24,549 nucleotides of DNA from a virus: positions 1 to 24,549 of IMG/VR virus record IMGVR_UViG_3300035698_005563. One strand, 5' to 3'. Of this stretch, positions 12,882 through 19,115 are shown in pieces (position 1 is the first letter of the stretch; every line of letters starts with the position of its first letter). Both the position numbers and the translations under genes were made by a program. The notes beneath the pieces were generated by a model. The model saw nothing but the letters and a program-made list of their open reading frames with translations, was not told the DNA's origin and ran no database searches.

Positions 12882-13331
12882 TTACTTCAATTTCTTTTTG
12901 CTTTTTTTAAGAAAGTCCTTGTAAATGTTGATCCATCTCACTATGTCTTTGTCAGGTTTTGGTTGATTTAAGATTAAATCGAACTTGTCTTCTTCTGGTA
13001 GACACCAAAGGAATTCAAGCTTTTCACTTAAGTTATTGACATACCACACATCTTGATTAGGTTGCATTTGGGGAAGTGTCGGATGAGCTATAAAAGTCAA
13101 TCTATACCCCCTTCCTTTAGCTATCATCTCATTAGTCATAATAACTTCGATATAATACTTATCTATCAAGCTGTTGTGCTTCAACATGCACTCGGTTAAG
13201 CCATTCACATAGCTTTTTCTCATTTCATTGCCTAGATCACCAACTAAGATAGGTGAGCTATTTATGTGTTCTTCATGTGTTTGAGCGACTGTTTCGCCTA
13301 ATGTTTCTCTATCTCCAAACTCTGACTTCAT
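12882..13331 (-). CDS. Hypothetical phage protein, 149 aa
   Basis: GGAGG lies 5 bases before the ATG. The product is soluble; its central part reads R-G-Y-R-L-T-F-I-A-H-P-T-L-P-Q-M-Q-P-N-Q-D-V-W-Y-V, then L-E-F-L-W-C-L-P-E-E-D. Proteins with a similar H-P-x-x-P-x-P-x-x-D-x-W/Y and W-x-(I/L)-P pattern occur among podophage structural genes near the coat gene; I know no function. The C-terminus is a lysine run. It diverges from the scaffold gene and has its own terminator, so it is independently transcribed. Confidence 0.7.
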   Translation of the reverse strand: MKSEFGDRETLGETVAQTHEEHINSSPILVGDLGNEMRKSYVNGLTECMLKHNSLIDKYYIEVIMTNEMIAKGRGYRLTFIAHPTLPQMQPNQDVWYVNNLSEKLEFLWCLPEEDKFDLILNQPKPDKDIVRWINIYKDFLKKSKKKLK

Positions 13332-13346
13332 AATCCTCCAGATATA

Positions 13347-13401
13347 AAATATTTACTTTACAATTAAAATATATAATATATACAAGTAAAATATTTAATT
13401 G
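13347..13401. promoter_or_regulatory. Divergent promoter region with two overlapping inverted repeats and shared motif copy 3
   Basis: AAATATTTACTT (13347-13358) is repeated inverted at 13384-13396 with one extra A. CAATTAAA (13361-13368) is repeated inverted as TTTAATTG (13394-13401). Motif copy 3, CTTTACAATTAAAAT, is at 13356-13370. TTTACA followed after 16 bases by TATACA is a possible rightward promoter. The block lies between the 149-residue gene and the scaffold. Confidence 0.5.
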
Positions 13402-13434
13402 TCGTTTGATCTACGTAAAAGATCATGCGTAACC

Positions 13435-13449
13435 GGATTTCGCAAATCC
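13435..13449 (+). other. Tight hairpin abutting the scaffold ribosome site
   Basis: GGATTT-CGC-AAATCC forms a perfect 6-bp stem with a 3-base loop directly before AAAGGAG at 13450-13456. It may set mRNA stability or ribosome access for the scaffold gene. Confidence 0.5.
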
Positions 13450-13460
13450 AAAGGAGAATA

Positions 13461-14147
13461 ATGACTGCAGAAGCTGAACCAATAGACGTAAACAATCAGG
13501 AAGCCGTTGTCCCTGAACAGGCTCAAGAACAGTCTAAACAGCCAGATGATCAACCTAAATCTACAGAAGATTCGAAAGAATATAACTGGAGAAAGATGGA
13601 AGAGAAGATGGCTGCACTTGATAGAAAGAATCAGGAGTTAGCTAGATCTTTAGAAGAAAAGGCTCAACCTCCCAAAGTAACTCAACCAGACGAACTATCT
13701 ACTCTGCAAGATGATGATCTTATCACCGTTGGCCAAGTCAATAGACTGGCTGAACAAAGAGCGCGGAAGATAATCGAGGAAGAGTTCGCAAGAAAGGATA
13801 AAGAGAATTTACCTTCTAAGGCTAGAGCTACATACCCTGATCTTGATCAAGTGTTAACTGATGAAAATATTAAACTATTAATAAAAGAAGACCCAGACCT
13901 TGAACATGATCTTCAGAATGTTCGAAATCCTTATACAAGCACCTATAAAGCGATTAAGAGATCAAACTTTTATCGTGAAAGAAATGCTAATAAGGAAACA
14001 GAACAGCGAATCTCAGACAATTCTAAAAAGCCTGTTAGTGGCAACTCACTCGGTCAGCAGCGTCCGTTATCGCAAGCAAACGAGTATGCTAAGGGCTCAA
14101 AGGATCTATATGCTGAGATGATGAAATATAAGGGCGGGTCGATATAA
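13461..14147 (+). CDS. Capsid scaffolding protein
   Basis: I chose ATG 13461 because AAAGGAG stands just before it; an in-frame ATG at 13425 has no such site and would read through the hairpin. The 228-residue product is highly charged and mostly helical. It has an acidic, glutamine/proline-rich start, a coiled coil K-M-A-A-L-D-R-K-N-Q-E-L-A-R-S-L, a central A-R-K-I-I-E-E-E-F segment, and a basic C-terminal part. That composition and its place directly before the coat gene are typical of podophage scaffolds, which line the prohead and exit before DNA entry. The assignment rests mainly on context. Confidence 0.75.
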   Translation: MTAEAEPIDVNNQEAVVPEQAQEQSKQPDDQPKSTEDSKEYNWRKMEEKMAALDRKNQELARSLEEKAQPPKVTQPDELSTLQDDDLITVGQVNRLAEQRARKIIEEEFARKDKENLPSKARATYPDLDQVLTDENIKLLIKEDPDLEHDLQNVRNPYTSTYKAIKRSNFYRERNANKETEQRISDNSKKPVSGNSLGQQRPLSQANEYAKGSKDLYAEMMKYKGGSI

Positions 14148-14159
14148 CGAGGTATTATA

Positions 14160-14468
14160 GTGACAACAACCACGACTATTCTTCCTCCACCGGTACAACA
14201 AAAGTTCAATGCTAAGTTATTGAGTACTCCTCAAGCTAGACTTATCTATGGTGCTTTTGCAATGCCATTTGAGATGGAAGAAAGAAGCGGCGATATCATG
14301 CGCATGAGACGTTACACCAGATTAGCCACTGCCCCAGTTCCACTAGGAGCGGCAATGAATAATCCTCCTGTACAAACCATGCGAGCTGTTGATATAGACG
14401 CTAGAATTGATTGGTATGCGACATATGTGCTTATAACTAAGCAGGTTACGCTCATCAATCAAGACCCT
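14160..14468 (+). CDS. Major capsid protein, exon 1 (N4-gp56 family)
   Basis: Exon 1 encodes 103 residues from a GTG start behind GAGG. It holds the N-arm M-T-T-T-T-T, the E-loop region M-E-E-R-S-G-D-I-M-R-M-R-R-Y and the strand W-Y-A-T-Y-V-L-I-T-K-Q-V-T, ending in I-N-Q-D-P. In relatives the next residues are V-L-N-E-A, found at the start of exon 2 after the intron. The frame would otherwise read on into the intron and stop at 14540. Joined to exon 2 it gives 315 residues, the usual length for this HK97-fold coat family. The exon ends in CCU, whose U forms the required U-G pair with the intron guide. Confidence 0.88.
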
Positions 14469-14565
14469 AAACGACAAAATGGGGTCTCTAAACTTTCACT
14501 AATTGACTTGGAAACCTACGCTATGCAGGAGGCTGCATAATATGGTGACAGGGGCCAAGTCGTTA

Positions 14566-15051
14566 TTATTGCTTGAGGGCATGATTATGAAATCTAGAAT
14601 TGAGTTTTCTCATTTGTTTAAGAAGTTCAGTTCTTTTTTGAAGAACATTATCGGGAAGTCTTTTGCTTCCCCAATTTTTAAATGTTTTTCTAATTTCTTT
14701 CATGACCTGACATTGTTTTTGTTTAATAATAAGAAAAGGTTCCAAAAGAGGGAGAAAATAATCAAGGGCTTCACCACCAATAGACCAATTATAAACAGCT
14801 CTACAAAAAGCTTTTTTACTAGTCCAGCGGTATTGATTTTGAGAACAGCCAGTAAAATGTTCTCTAAGCCATTCAATAAGACAAATATCACAAGATGTAA
14901 TTTGAATTTTAGCATGCCATTGTTGGCGTGTTCCATATTTGCCTTGTTTTATATGTCCTACATAGAAGCAACCTTCTCCATCTATAATTCCTGCAAGGTA
15001 AGCGAGTTGAACTGGAGTTTGTCCAGTTGTAAAAATAACTTTTCTAGCCAT
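14566..15051 (-). CDS. LAGLIDADG homing endonuclease, antisense within the intron
   Basis: The 161-residue protein carries one LAGLIDADG motif, L-A-G-I-I-D-G-E-G at residues 19-27, with E26 as the likely catalytic acid. A single motif implies a homodimer. K-I-Q-I-T-S-C-D and L-R-E-H-F-T-G follow as in the beta-sheet saddle of this family, then W-S-I-G-G and a helical basic C-terminus. It lies wholly in the P6 loop of the intron but reads opposite to the coat gene, so it cannot be translated from the coat transcript. It has its own AAGGA 6 bases before the ATG and a TATAAT box 31 bases upstream. Its stop codon overlaps the P6 stem. It would cut intronless coat genes at the splice junction. Confidence 0.93.
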   Translation of the reverse strand: MARKVIFTTGQTPVQLAYLAGIIDGEGCFYVGHIKQGKYGTRQQWHAKIQITSCDICLIEWLREHFTGCSQNQYRWTSKKAFCRAVYNWSIGGEALDYFLPLLEPFLIIKQKQCQVMKEIRKTFKNWGSKRLPDNVLQKRTELLKQMRKLNSRFHNHALKQ

Positions 15052-15081
15052 GTAAATCCTTTTTACGTTAATGACGAATAC

Positions 15082-15087
15082 ATTATA
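15082..15087 (-). promoter_or_regulatory. Putative -10 box of the endonuclease gene
   Basis: The minus strand reads TATAAT exactly, 31 bases before the ATG at 15051. Seventeen bases further upstream lies TGTACG, a poor -35. It sits inside the intron next to the P6 strand and would drive an RNA antisense to the intron. Confidence 0.5.
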
Positions 15088-15234
15088 AACGAAAGCAATA
15101 ATAACGTACAGGCTGAACGACTGAGTGTGAGAGATCCTAATTGGATATGCGACAGTCTGAACTCACGAGGAAACCGTGAGAGGAAAGTTGAAGTGCTTTC
15201 CCGCCTAGAGATAGGTCATAAAAGTAACAGTTTG

Positions 15235-15873
15235 GTTTTAAATGAAGCAGCTGCTCGTCTTGGTCAATCGATGAGAGAGACCGAAGATGAACTTATCCGT
15301 GACATGCTTGCGGGTACAGCTTCTGTAATTAACTGTGTAAATGGTGTAAACGGAGATAATCCGACTGAAATAACCAGAGCTGACGTAGACGCTGTTGTAG
15401 CGACCCTACAAAACAACGATGGTGATTTCATTACTAACATGATCGGTGGCGAAGACAAATTCGGCACTGGACCTGTAAGAGATGCTTATTTTGCTATGGC
15501 AGACACAAATTTAATTGGACAACTAGAGAATGTTAATGGATTCATTAACAAAGCTTCCTATCCAAATCAAACTGGTGTTATGTCATCTGAATGGGGTAAC
15601 GTCGGAAACGTTAGATTCATGTTAAGTTCTAGAGGTTCTATAACCACTGGCGCTTCACTACTAACTGCTGATATTTACAACATCTTTATTACAGCACAAA
15701 ACTCTTACGCAAAAATAGAGCAAAACGGCGTATCTGCTAAATTCATTTACCATCCTCCGGGACATGGTGATGACCCTGCAGAACTTCGTCAGACTGCTGC
15801 TTGGCGTATGGCTCAAGTACCAAGAATAACAAACGATGCGTGGATAATAAGTCTACGTGCAACATTAGCATAA
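15235..15873 (+). CDS. Major capsid protein, exon 2 (N4-gp56 family)
   Basis: Exon 2 begins in frame with V-L-N-E-A-A-A-R-L-G, the conserved continuation of the D-P motif, and runs 212 residues to TAA. It carries the helix E-T-E-D-E-L-I-R-D-M-L-A-G-T, the A-domain strands and V-R-D-A-Y-F-A-M-A-D, and the conserved S-Y-P motif and late W-G-N-V-G-N-V-R-F, typical of the N4-gp56/P22-like coat family. An uninterrupted frame also extends upstream into the intron from ATG 14503, but that part reads through core RNA helices and the antisense endonuclease and has no coat similarity. About 415 copies would build a T=7 shell in relatives. Confidence 0.88.
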   Translation, partial: VLNEAAARLGQSMRETEDELIRDMLAGTASVINCVNGVNGDNPTEITRADVDAVVATLQNNDGDFITNMIGGEDKFGTGPVRDAYFAMADTNLIGQLENVNGFINKASYPNQTGVMSSEWGNVGNVRFMLSSRGSITTGASLLTADIYNIFITAQNSYAKIEQNGVSAKFIYHPPGHGDDPAELRQTAAWRMAQVPRITNDAWIISLRATLA

Positions 15874-15884
15874 GGAGGTAAAAC

Positions 15885-16826
15885 ATGAGTACACCAATGT
15901 CGTTAGTAGCTCAAGGAAGTTTTATTTCTGATGCTGCTGCTAGAACAATTGAATTCCCACAACAAATAGATTATTTCAAAGTTAGAAATAGATCTTTGTG
16001 GGGAACCGCCCCGACCGCTGTCGTAGAGTCAGAATGGTCTAGGGGATATGCCGATGGTCAAGCAACTCACTTCACCGAAGGTGGTGGATCTGCTATTACT
16101 GCTACTGCAACTGCAGCTGGTGGAGCAGGTTATACTGAGATTGATCAGACAATTTTAACCCCAGGAGCTTTAGTAGCCACTGGTACAGCAATTACAGCTG
16201 CAACCCCTGCGGTTGTATCTGATGCAAATAACCCTGCAGTTGGAGACATCGTGAGAATGATGAATACCACAGGTATGTTGCAGATTGCTGGCATGGAATT
16301 TCAAGTAACAGCAATAACTGGTGGTGTAGATTTCACGCTAGGTTATTTAGCTGCTGTCGGCTTTGCTGCCGCTGCAACTAATGCAGATTACAGAATTGTA
16401 GCTAATCCAAGATATCTTCCAACAAGAAGATGGATCACTGGTATTACTGCTGCAAACCCTGCTGTTATTACTTGTTCCATAGACCACGGTTATTTAGTAG
16501 GAGACAGAATTACAGTTCATGTACCTGCTGCTTTTGGAATGGTTGAAATGGAAGGATTGACAGCAACAATAACTGCGGTAACTGCTAACACAATTACTAC
16601 AGATATTAATAGTGCTGCATTCACTGCTTTTGCATTCCCAACATCTGCTGTTGCGGCTGCTGGGATATCTTTTCCTCACGTAGTACCTTTTGGCGAAGTA
16701 GCCACAAAGCTTACTACTGTAGTAGACAATGACACTTTCTTTGGTTTACAACTAGGAACAGCTGTTGTTGGTGCTAATACAAATGTGATGGATTGGGTAG
16801 CTTATGCTCGTGAATACACATTTTAA
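15885..16826 (+). CDS. Virion structural protein with two FCCH-like beta domains, 313 aa
   Basis: AAGGAGG stands before the ATG. The first 80 residues have an alpha/beta segment (I-D-Y-F-K-V-R-N-R, W-S-R-G-Y-A-D-G), as seen in podophage proteins encoded directly after the coat gene. Residues 99-160 and 184-250 each contain a beta repeat of the form I-T-x-A-x-P-A-V-x ... G-D-x-(I/V) ... G-M-x-x-x-x-G ... T-x-I/F, also present in the 17261 and 19115 gene products. It is alanine-rich. It is probably a head decoration, neck or minor tail component; its placement and beta domains support a virion role, but the exact role is not known. Confidence 0.7.
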   Translation: MSTPMSLVAQGSFISDAAARTIEFPQQIDYFKVRNRSLWGTAPTAVVESEWSRGYADGQATHFTEGGGSAITATATAAGGAGYTEIDQTILTPGALVATGTAITAATPAVVSDANNPAVGDIVRMMNTTGMLQIAGMEFQVTAITGGVDFTLGYLAAVGFAAAATNADYRIVANPRYLPTRRWITGITAANPAVITCSIDHGYLVGDRITVHVPAAFGMVEMEGLTATITAVTANTITTDINSAAFTAFAFPTSAVAAAGISFPHVVPFGEVATKLTTVVDNDTFFGLQLGTAVVGANTNVMDWVAYAREYTF

Positions 16827-16838
16827 TTAATTAAGGAT

Positions 16839-16855
16839 GGGGACTATATGTCCCC
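16839..16855 (+). other. Perfect hairpin between coat-proximal and neck genes
   Basis: GGGGAC-TATAT-GTCCCC is a perfect 6-bp stem 12 bases after the preceding stop. It is followed by TCCCTTTT, a short weak U-tract, then AAAAGGAG. It may cause partial termination, lowering expression of downstream tail genes relative to the coat gene. Confidence 0.55.
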
Positions 16856-16875
16856 TCCCTTTTAAAAGGAGATTT

Positions 16876-17247
16876 ATGACTTTTGTAAAAGATGTTTTAA
16901 CGCATCAAAGAAAAAATTTAACATCAGACCAGAAAAGAAAGGCTCGAGAAGAAATCGAAGCCGCTAGAAAAGAAGATTCCCAGTTAGTGAAAGGAGTATT
17001 CAAGAATCTTGACTGTCTTGGGGGAGATGTACAATTCGCTTACGGCGCTTATAAAGGCGATCCAATAAGAGTTTATAATTTAATAGATGGTGAAACCTAC
17101 GAATTACCACTTGGTGTTGCCAAACACTTAAACAGACAATGTAAATATAAAAAATCGAAACATTTAGTAGATAGAGAAGGTAACCCAATGGTGGGATCTG
17201 ACAAACCTATTGAGAGGTATCAGTTCGTAGCCACTGATTATATGTAA
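16876..17247 (+). CDS. Hypothetical structural protein, 123 aa
   Basis: I chose ATG 16876, behind AAAAGGAG, over an in-frame ATG at 16837 that lies at the hairpin. The N-terminus is a charged helix (Q-K-R-K-A-R-E-E-I-E-A-A-R-K-E). The core reads C-L-G-G-D-V-Q-F-A-Y-G-A-Y-K-G-D-P-I-R-V-Y-N-L-I-D-G-E-T-Y-E in beta-rich pieces, then L-P-L-G-V-A-K-H-L-N. Podophages commonly carry a similar protein between coat and adaptor genes, with the L-P-x-G-x-A-x-H-L-N motif; I do not know its function. It is probably a neck or tail-associated virion protein. Confidence 0.6.
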   Translation: MTFVKDVLTHQRKNLTSDQKRKAREEIEAARKEDSQLVKGVFKNLDCLGGDVQFAYGAYKGDPIRVYNLIDGETYELPLGVAKHLNRQCKYKKSKHLVDREGNPMVGSDKPIERYQFVATDYM

Positions 17248-17260
17248 TGGAGATATAAAT

Positions 17261-17563
17261 ATGGGCAGTCCAGATTTTGAACCAGATAGAAAAGTAATAA
17301 CAGCAATTACAAACGCAAATCCTGCTGTTGTTACGTCTGCTGCTCATGGATATACTTCAGGAGATATAGTAAGAATAAATATTCCTAGAGCATATGGTAT
17401 GCTATTAGGATCAGATCAATTTGAAATAACGGTAGTGAACGCCAATAGCTTTTCCATCCCACTGGATAGCTCCTTTATAGATCCTTTTGTTGTTCCTGCC
17501 GTTACTTCTTATATAGCGGCTGAGGTGCTACCAATAAGCGCCGAAACAGATAATATTGCTTAG
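17261..17563 (+). CDS. Single FCCH-like domain virion protein, 100 aa
   Basis: GGAG lies 10 bases before the ATG. The product is essentially one copy of the beta domain repeated in neighbouring genes: V-I-T-A-I-T-N-A-N-P-A-V-V-T, A-A-H-G-Y-T-S-G-D-I-V-R-I, Y-G-M-L and V-V-N-A-N-S-F-S-I-P-L-D, then a short tail. Such domains (resembling the E1 FCCH fold) decorate phage tail and capsid proteins. It may be a small tail or neck decoration subunit, or a source of the copies found in the neighbours. Confidence 0.65.
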   Translation: MGSPDFEPDRKVITAITNANPAVVTSAAHGYTSGDIVRINIPRAYGMLLGSDQFEITVVNANSFSIPLDSSFIDPFVVPAVTSYIAAEVLPISAETDNIA

Positions 17564-17571
17564 GAGAACAT

Positions 17572-18528
17572 ATGACAACACTTGAAAATATTAGAGCTAA
17601 AGTTAGAAGAATAACTGCTAGACCATCAACAAATCAATTATCAAATGATGATCTAGACGCATATATAAATGATTTTTATGTATATGATTTTGTAGCTCAT
17701 TTAAAAGCATGGAATCTGCGAACAGGAGCTAGTCCTTTATTAGCCACCACCCCTAGTGGAGATAGAGTCCTTGTAGAAGGAGACTTTTTATATGCTATTG
17801 ACACTACAAAATACGTTAATATCGAGCCTCCTTTCTATGTTGGCGGATATGAAATTGAATACTTTCAAAATTCAGCAGCCTTTTTAAATTACTTTCCTTC
17901 TCAAATGAGTCATCAAACTTTAGCAACGGGAACTGCAATAGCTGGTCCATATACGGGTACTATCGAAAATATCCCTATATTATCCGATAGCGTCTTCATT
18001 TCGGCCATTGATGCGGCAGGTAATACGTTGGTAGCGGGAGTTAATGCCGCCGGCGTTATAACAGGCGATGTGCTTGCTGGTGGAACGATTAACCTTACAA
18101 CAGGAGCGGTTGCCGCTTTAACTTTTACAGCTGTAATTCCTGCCGGTAATGATATTACAGTACAAAATCTAAACTTTACATCTGGAAGACCTACAGCGGT
18201 TTTATATGAACATCAGGCATTAATGTTTTACCCTGTACCTGATACTGCCTATGAGTGCGCCTGCACGGTATATTATACACCAGATGAATTAGGTGCTGGC
18301 GATTCAGTTGAAATTGGACAATGGTGGAATTTGGTGGCGATGGGAGCTTCATTAAAGATATTTACTGATGATTTAGATACTGAAAGCATTGCCAAGTTAA
18401 AGCCATTATTTGATGAGCAGTTACGACTTGTTGAAAGAAGAACGTTAAAACAATTAACTCCGAGTAGGGTCTCAACAATCTATTCAGATGATTATCATTA
18501 TAAAAATCCATTTAGTAGTGGACAATAG
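17572..18528 (+). CDS. Head-to-tail adaptor (P22 gp4-like) with an inserted beta domain
   Basis: The N-terminus T-L-E-N-I-R-A-K-V-R-R-I-T-A-R-P-S-T-N-Q-L followed by D-L-D-A-Y-I-N-D-F-Y-V-Y-D-F matches podophage tail-adaptor proteins that bind below the portal. The C-terminus (Q-W-W-N-L-V-A-M-G-A-S-L, then L-K-P-L-F-D-E-Q-L-R-L-V-E-R-R-T) is helical, as in that family. Residues about 118-200 are a beta domain with G-P-Y-T-G-T-I, G-T-I-N-L-T-T-G-A-V-A and F-T-A-V-I-P-A-G, also found twice in the 19115 gene product, so it appears inserted between adaptor parts. AGGAG precedes the ATG. Adaptor call good, insertion inferred. Confidence 0.78.
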   Translation: MTTLENIRAKVRRITARPSTNQLSNDDLDAYINDFYVYDFVAHLKAWNLRTGASPLLATTPSGDRVLVEGDFLYAIDTTKYVNIEPPFYVGGYEIEYFQNSAAFLNYFPSQMSHQTLATGTAIAGPYTGTIENIPILSDSVFISAIDAAGNTLVAGVNAAGVITGDVLAGGTINLTTGAVAALTFTAVIPAGNDITVQNLNFTSGRPTAVLYEHQALMFYPVPDTAYECACTVYYTPDELGAGDSVEIGQWWNLVAMGASLKIFTDDLDTESIAKLKPLFDEQLRLVERRTLKQLTPSRVSTIYSDDYHYKNPFSSGQ

Positions 18529-18536
18529 GAGGTCTA

Positions 18537-19115
18537 ATGACTACATATAATCCCAATATTCCAGTAGGCACGGATGTTCCAAGTCAATCACGTGCTCAAA
18601 TATTAAATAATTTTACTTCACTTAATACGATATTTAATGTTGATCATTTAGCGTTTAATGCAGTAGACGGAGGGGAACACCAACAAGTAACTTTAAACAG
18701 TGTAGTAGGTGATCCAGGTTTAGCTACTCCGAAGTGTAGCTTGTATATTAAGACAGTAGCTGGTGATAGCGAGTTATTCTTTGAAAAATATGACAATACT
18801 GCTGCAGCCAATTTAGTTCAGCAGATGACAAACTTAAATATAACAAACCTAGTGAATGCGGGAACAGCCGGTGGTTCTTTATATAGAATGGACTTACCAT
18901 TAGGATTCACTCTTTTTTGTGGACAGACTAACGCATTTTCCGGAGCAAGAACGGTAACTTTTCAAGCTCCAGTATTTACTACAATTTATACAACTAATTG
19001 TACTGTTGATGATGCCACAGCACAGGTTGTTTCGGTACAACAAAGCGCTGCTGGATTAACGATTCATACAGTAAATAGTGTTACAGTTAATTGGTTATCC
19101 ATAGGAACAGTATAA
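18537..19115 (+). CDS. Tail appendage protein with gp53-like C-terminal domain, 192 aa
   Basis: AGGAGG lies 5 bases before the ATG. The N-terminal part reads N-P-N-I-P-V-G-T-D-V-P-S-Q-S-R-A-Q-I-L-N-N-F, T-I-F-N-V-D-H and E-H-Q-Q-V-T-L, a pattern common in short podophage structural proteins. The C-terminal 75 residues (G-F-T-L-F-C-G-Q-T, V-T-F-Q-A-P-V-F, I-H-T-V-N-S-V-T-V-N-W-L-S-I-G) look like the gp53-like or tail-fibre tip domain, which forms trimeric receptor-binding ends. It could be a short tail fibre or knob. Its stop overlaps the next start (TAATG). Confidence 0.65.
   Translation: MTTYNPNIPVGTDVPSQSRAQILNNFTSLNTIFNVDHLAFNAVDGGEHQQVTLNSVVGDPGLATPKCSLYIKTVAGDSELFFEKYDNTAAANLVQQMTNLNITNLVNAGTAGGSLYRMDLPLGFTLFCGQTNAFSGARTVTFQAPVFTTIYTTNCTVDDATAQVVSVQQSAAGLTIHTVNSVTVNWLSIGTV

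Larger units (their letters stand above)
14469..15234 (+). ncRNA. Group I self-splicing intron in the coat gene, 766 nt
   Basis: The 5' exon end AGACCCU pairs with the guide GGGGUCU (14481-14487), with U-G at the splice site (P1). The exon 2 start GUUUU pairs with AAAAU (14476-14480) as P10. P4: GACTTGG (14505-14511) with CCAAGTC (14555-14561). P5 region: ACC (14514-14516) with GGT (14544-14546), capped by TATGCAG/CTGCATA (14522-14528 with 14533-14539). P6: CGTTATTATTGC (14561-14572) with GCAATAATAACG (15095-15106). P7: GACT (15119-15122) with AGTC (15154-15157). P3 probably CACT (14497-14500) with AGTG (15124-15127). P8: ATCC/GGAT near 15133-15145. P9: CTCACG/CGTGAG (15162-15180), then GGAAAG/CTTTCC (15182-15201). 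The intron ends in G. Splicing restores the coat frame exactly. Confidence 0.9.

Noticed and set aside
14503-15234. Plus-strand open frame from 14503 into the coat C-terminal half
   Set aside because: This part lies over intron core helices and is a shadow of the antisense endonuclease; it shows no coat similarity.
14160-15873. Coat gene as a frameshifted pseudogene or two separate genes
   Set aside because: The break carries complete group I intron pairings and an intact homing endonuclease, and removing it restores the reading frame exactly.
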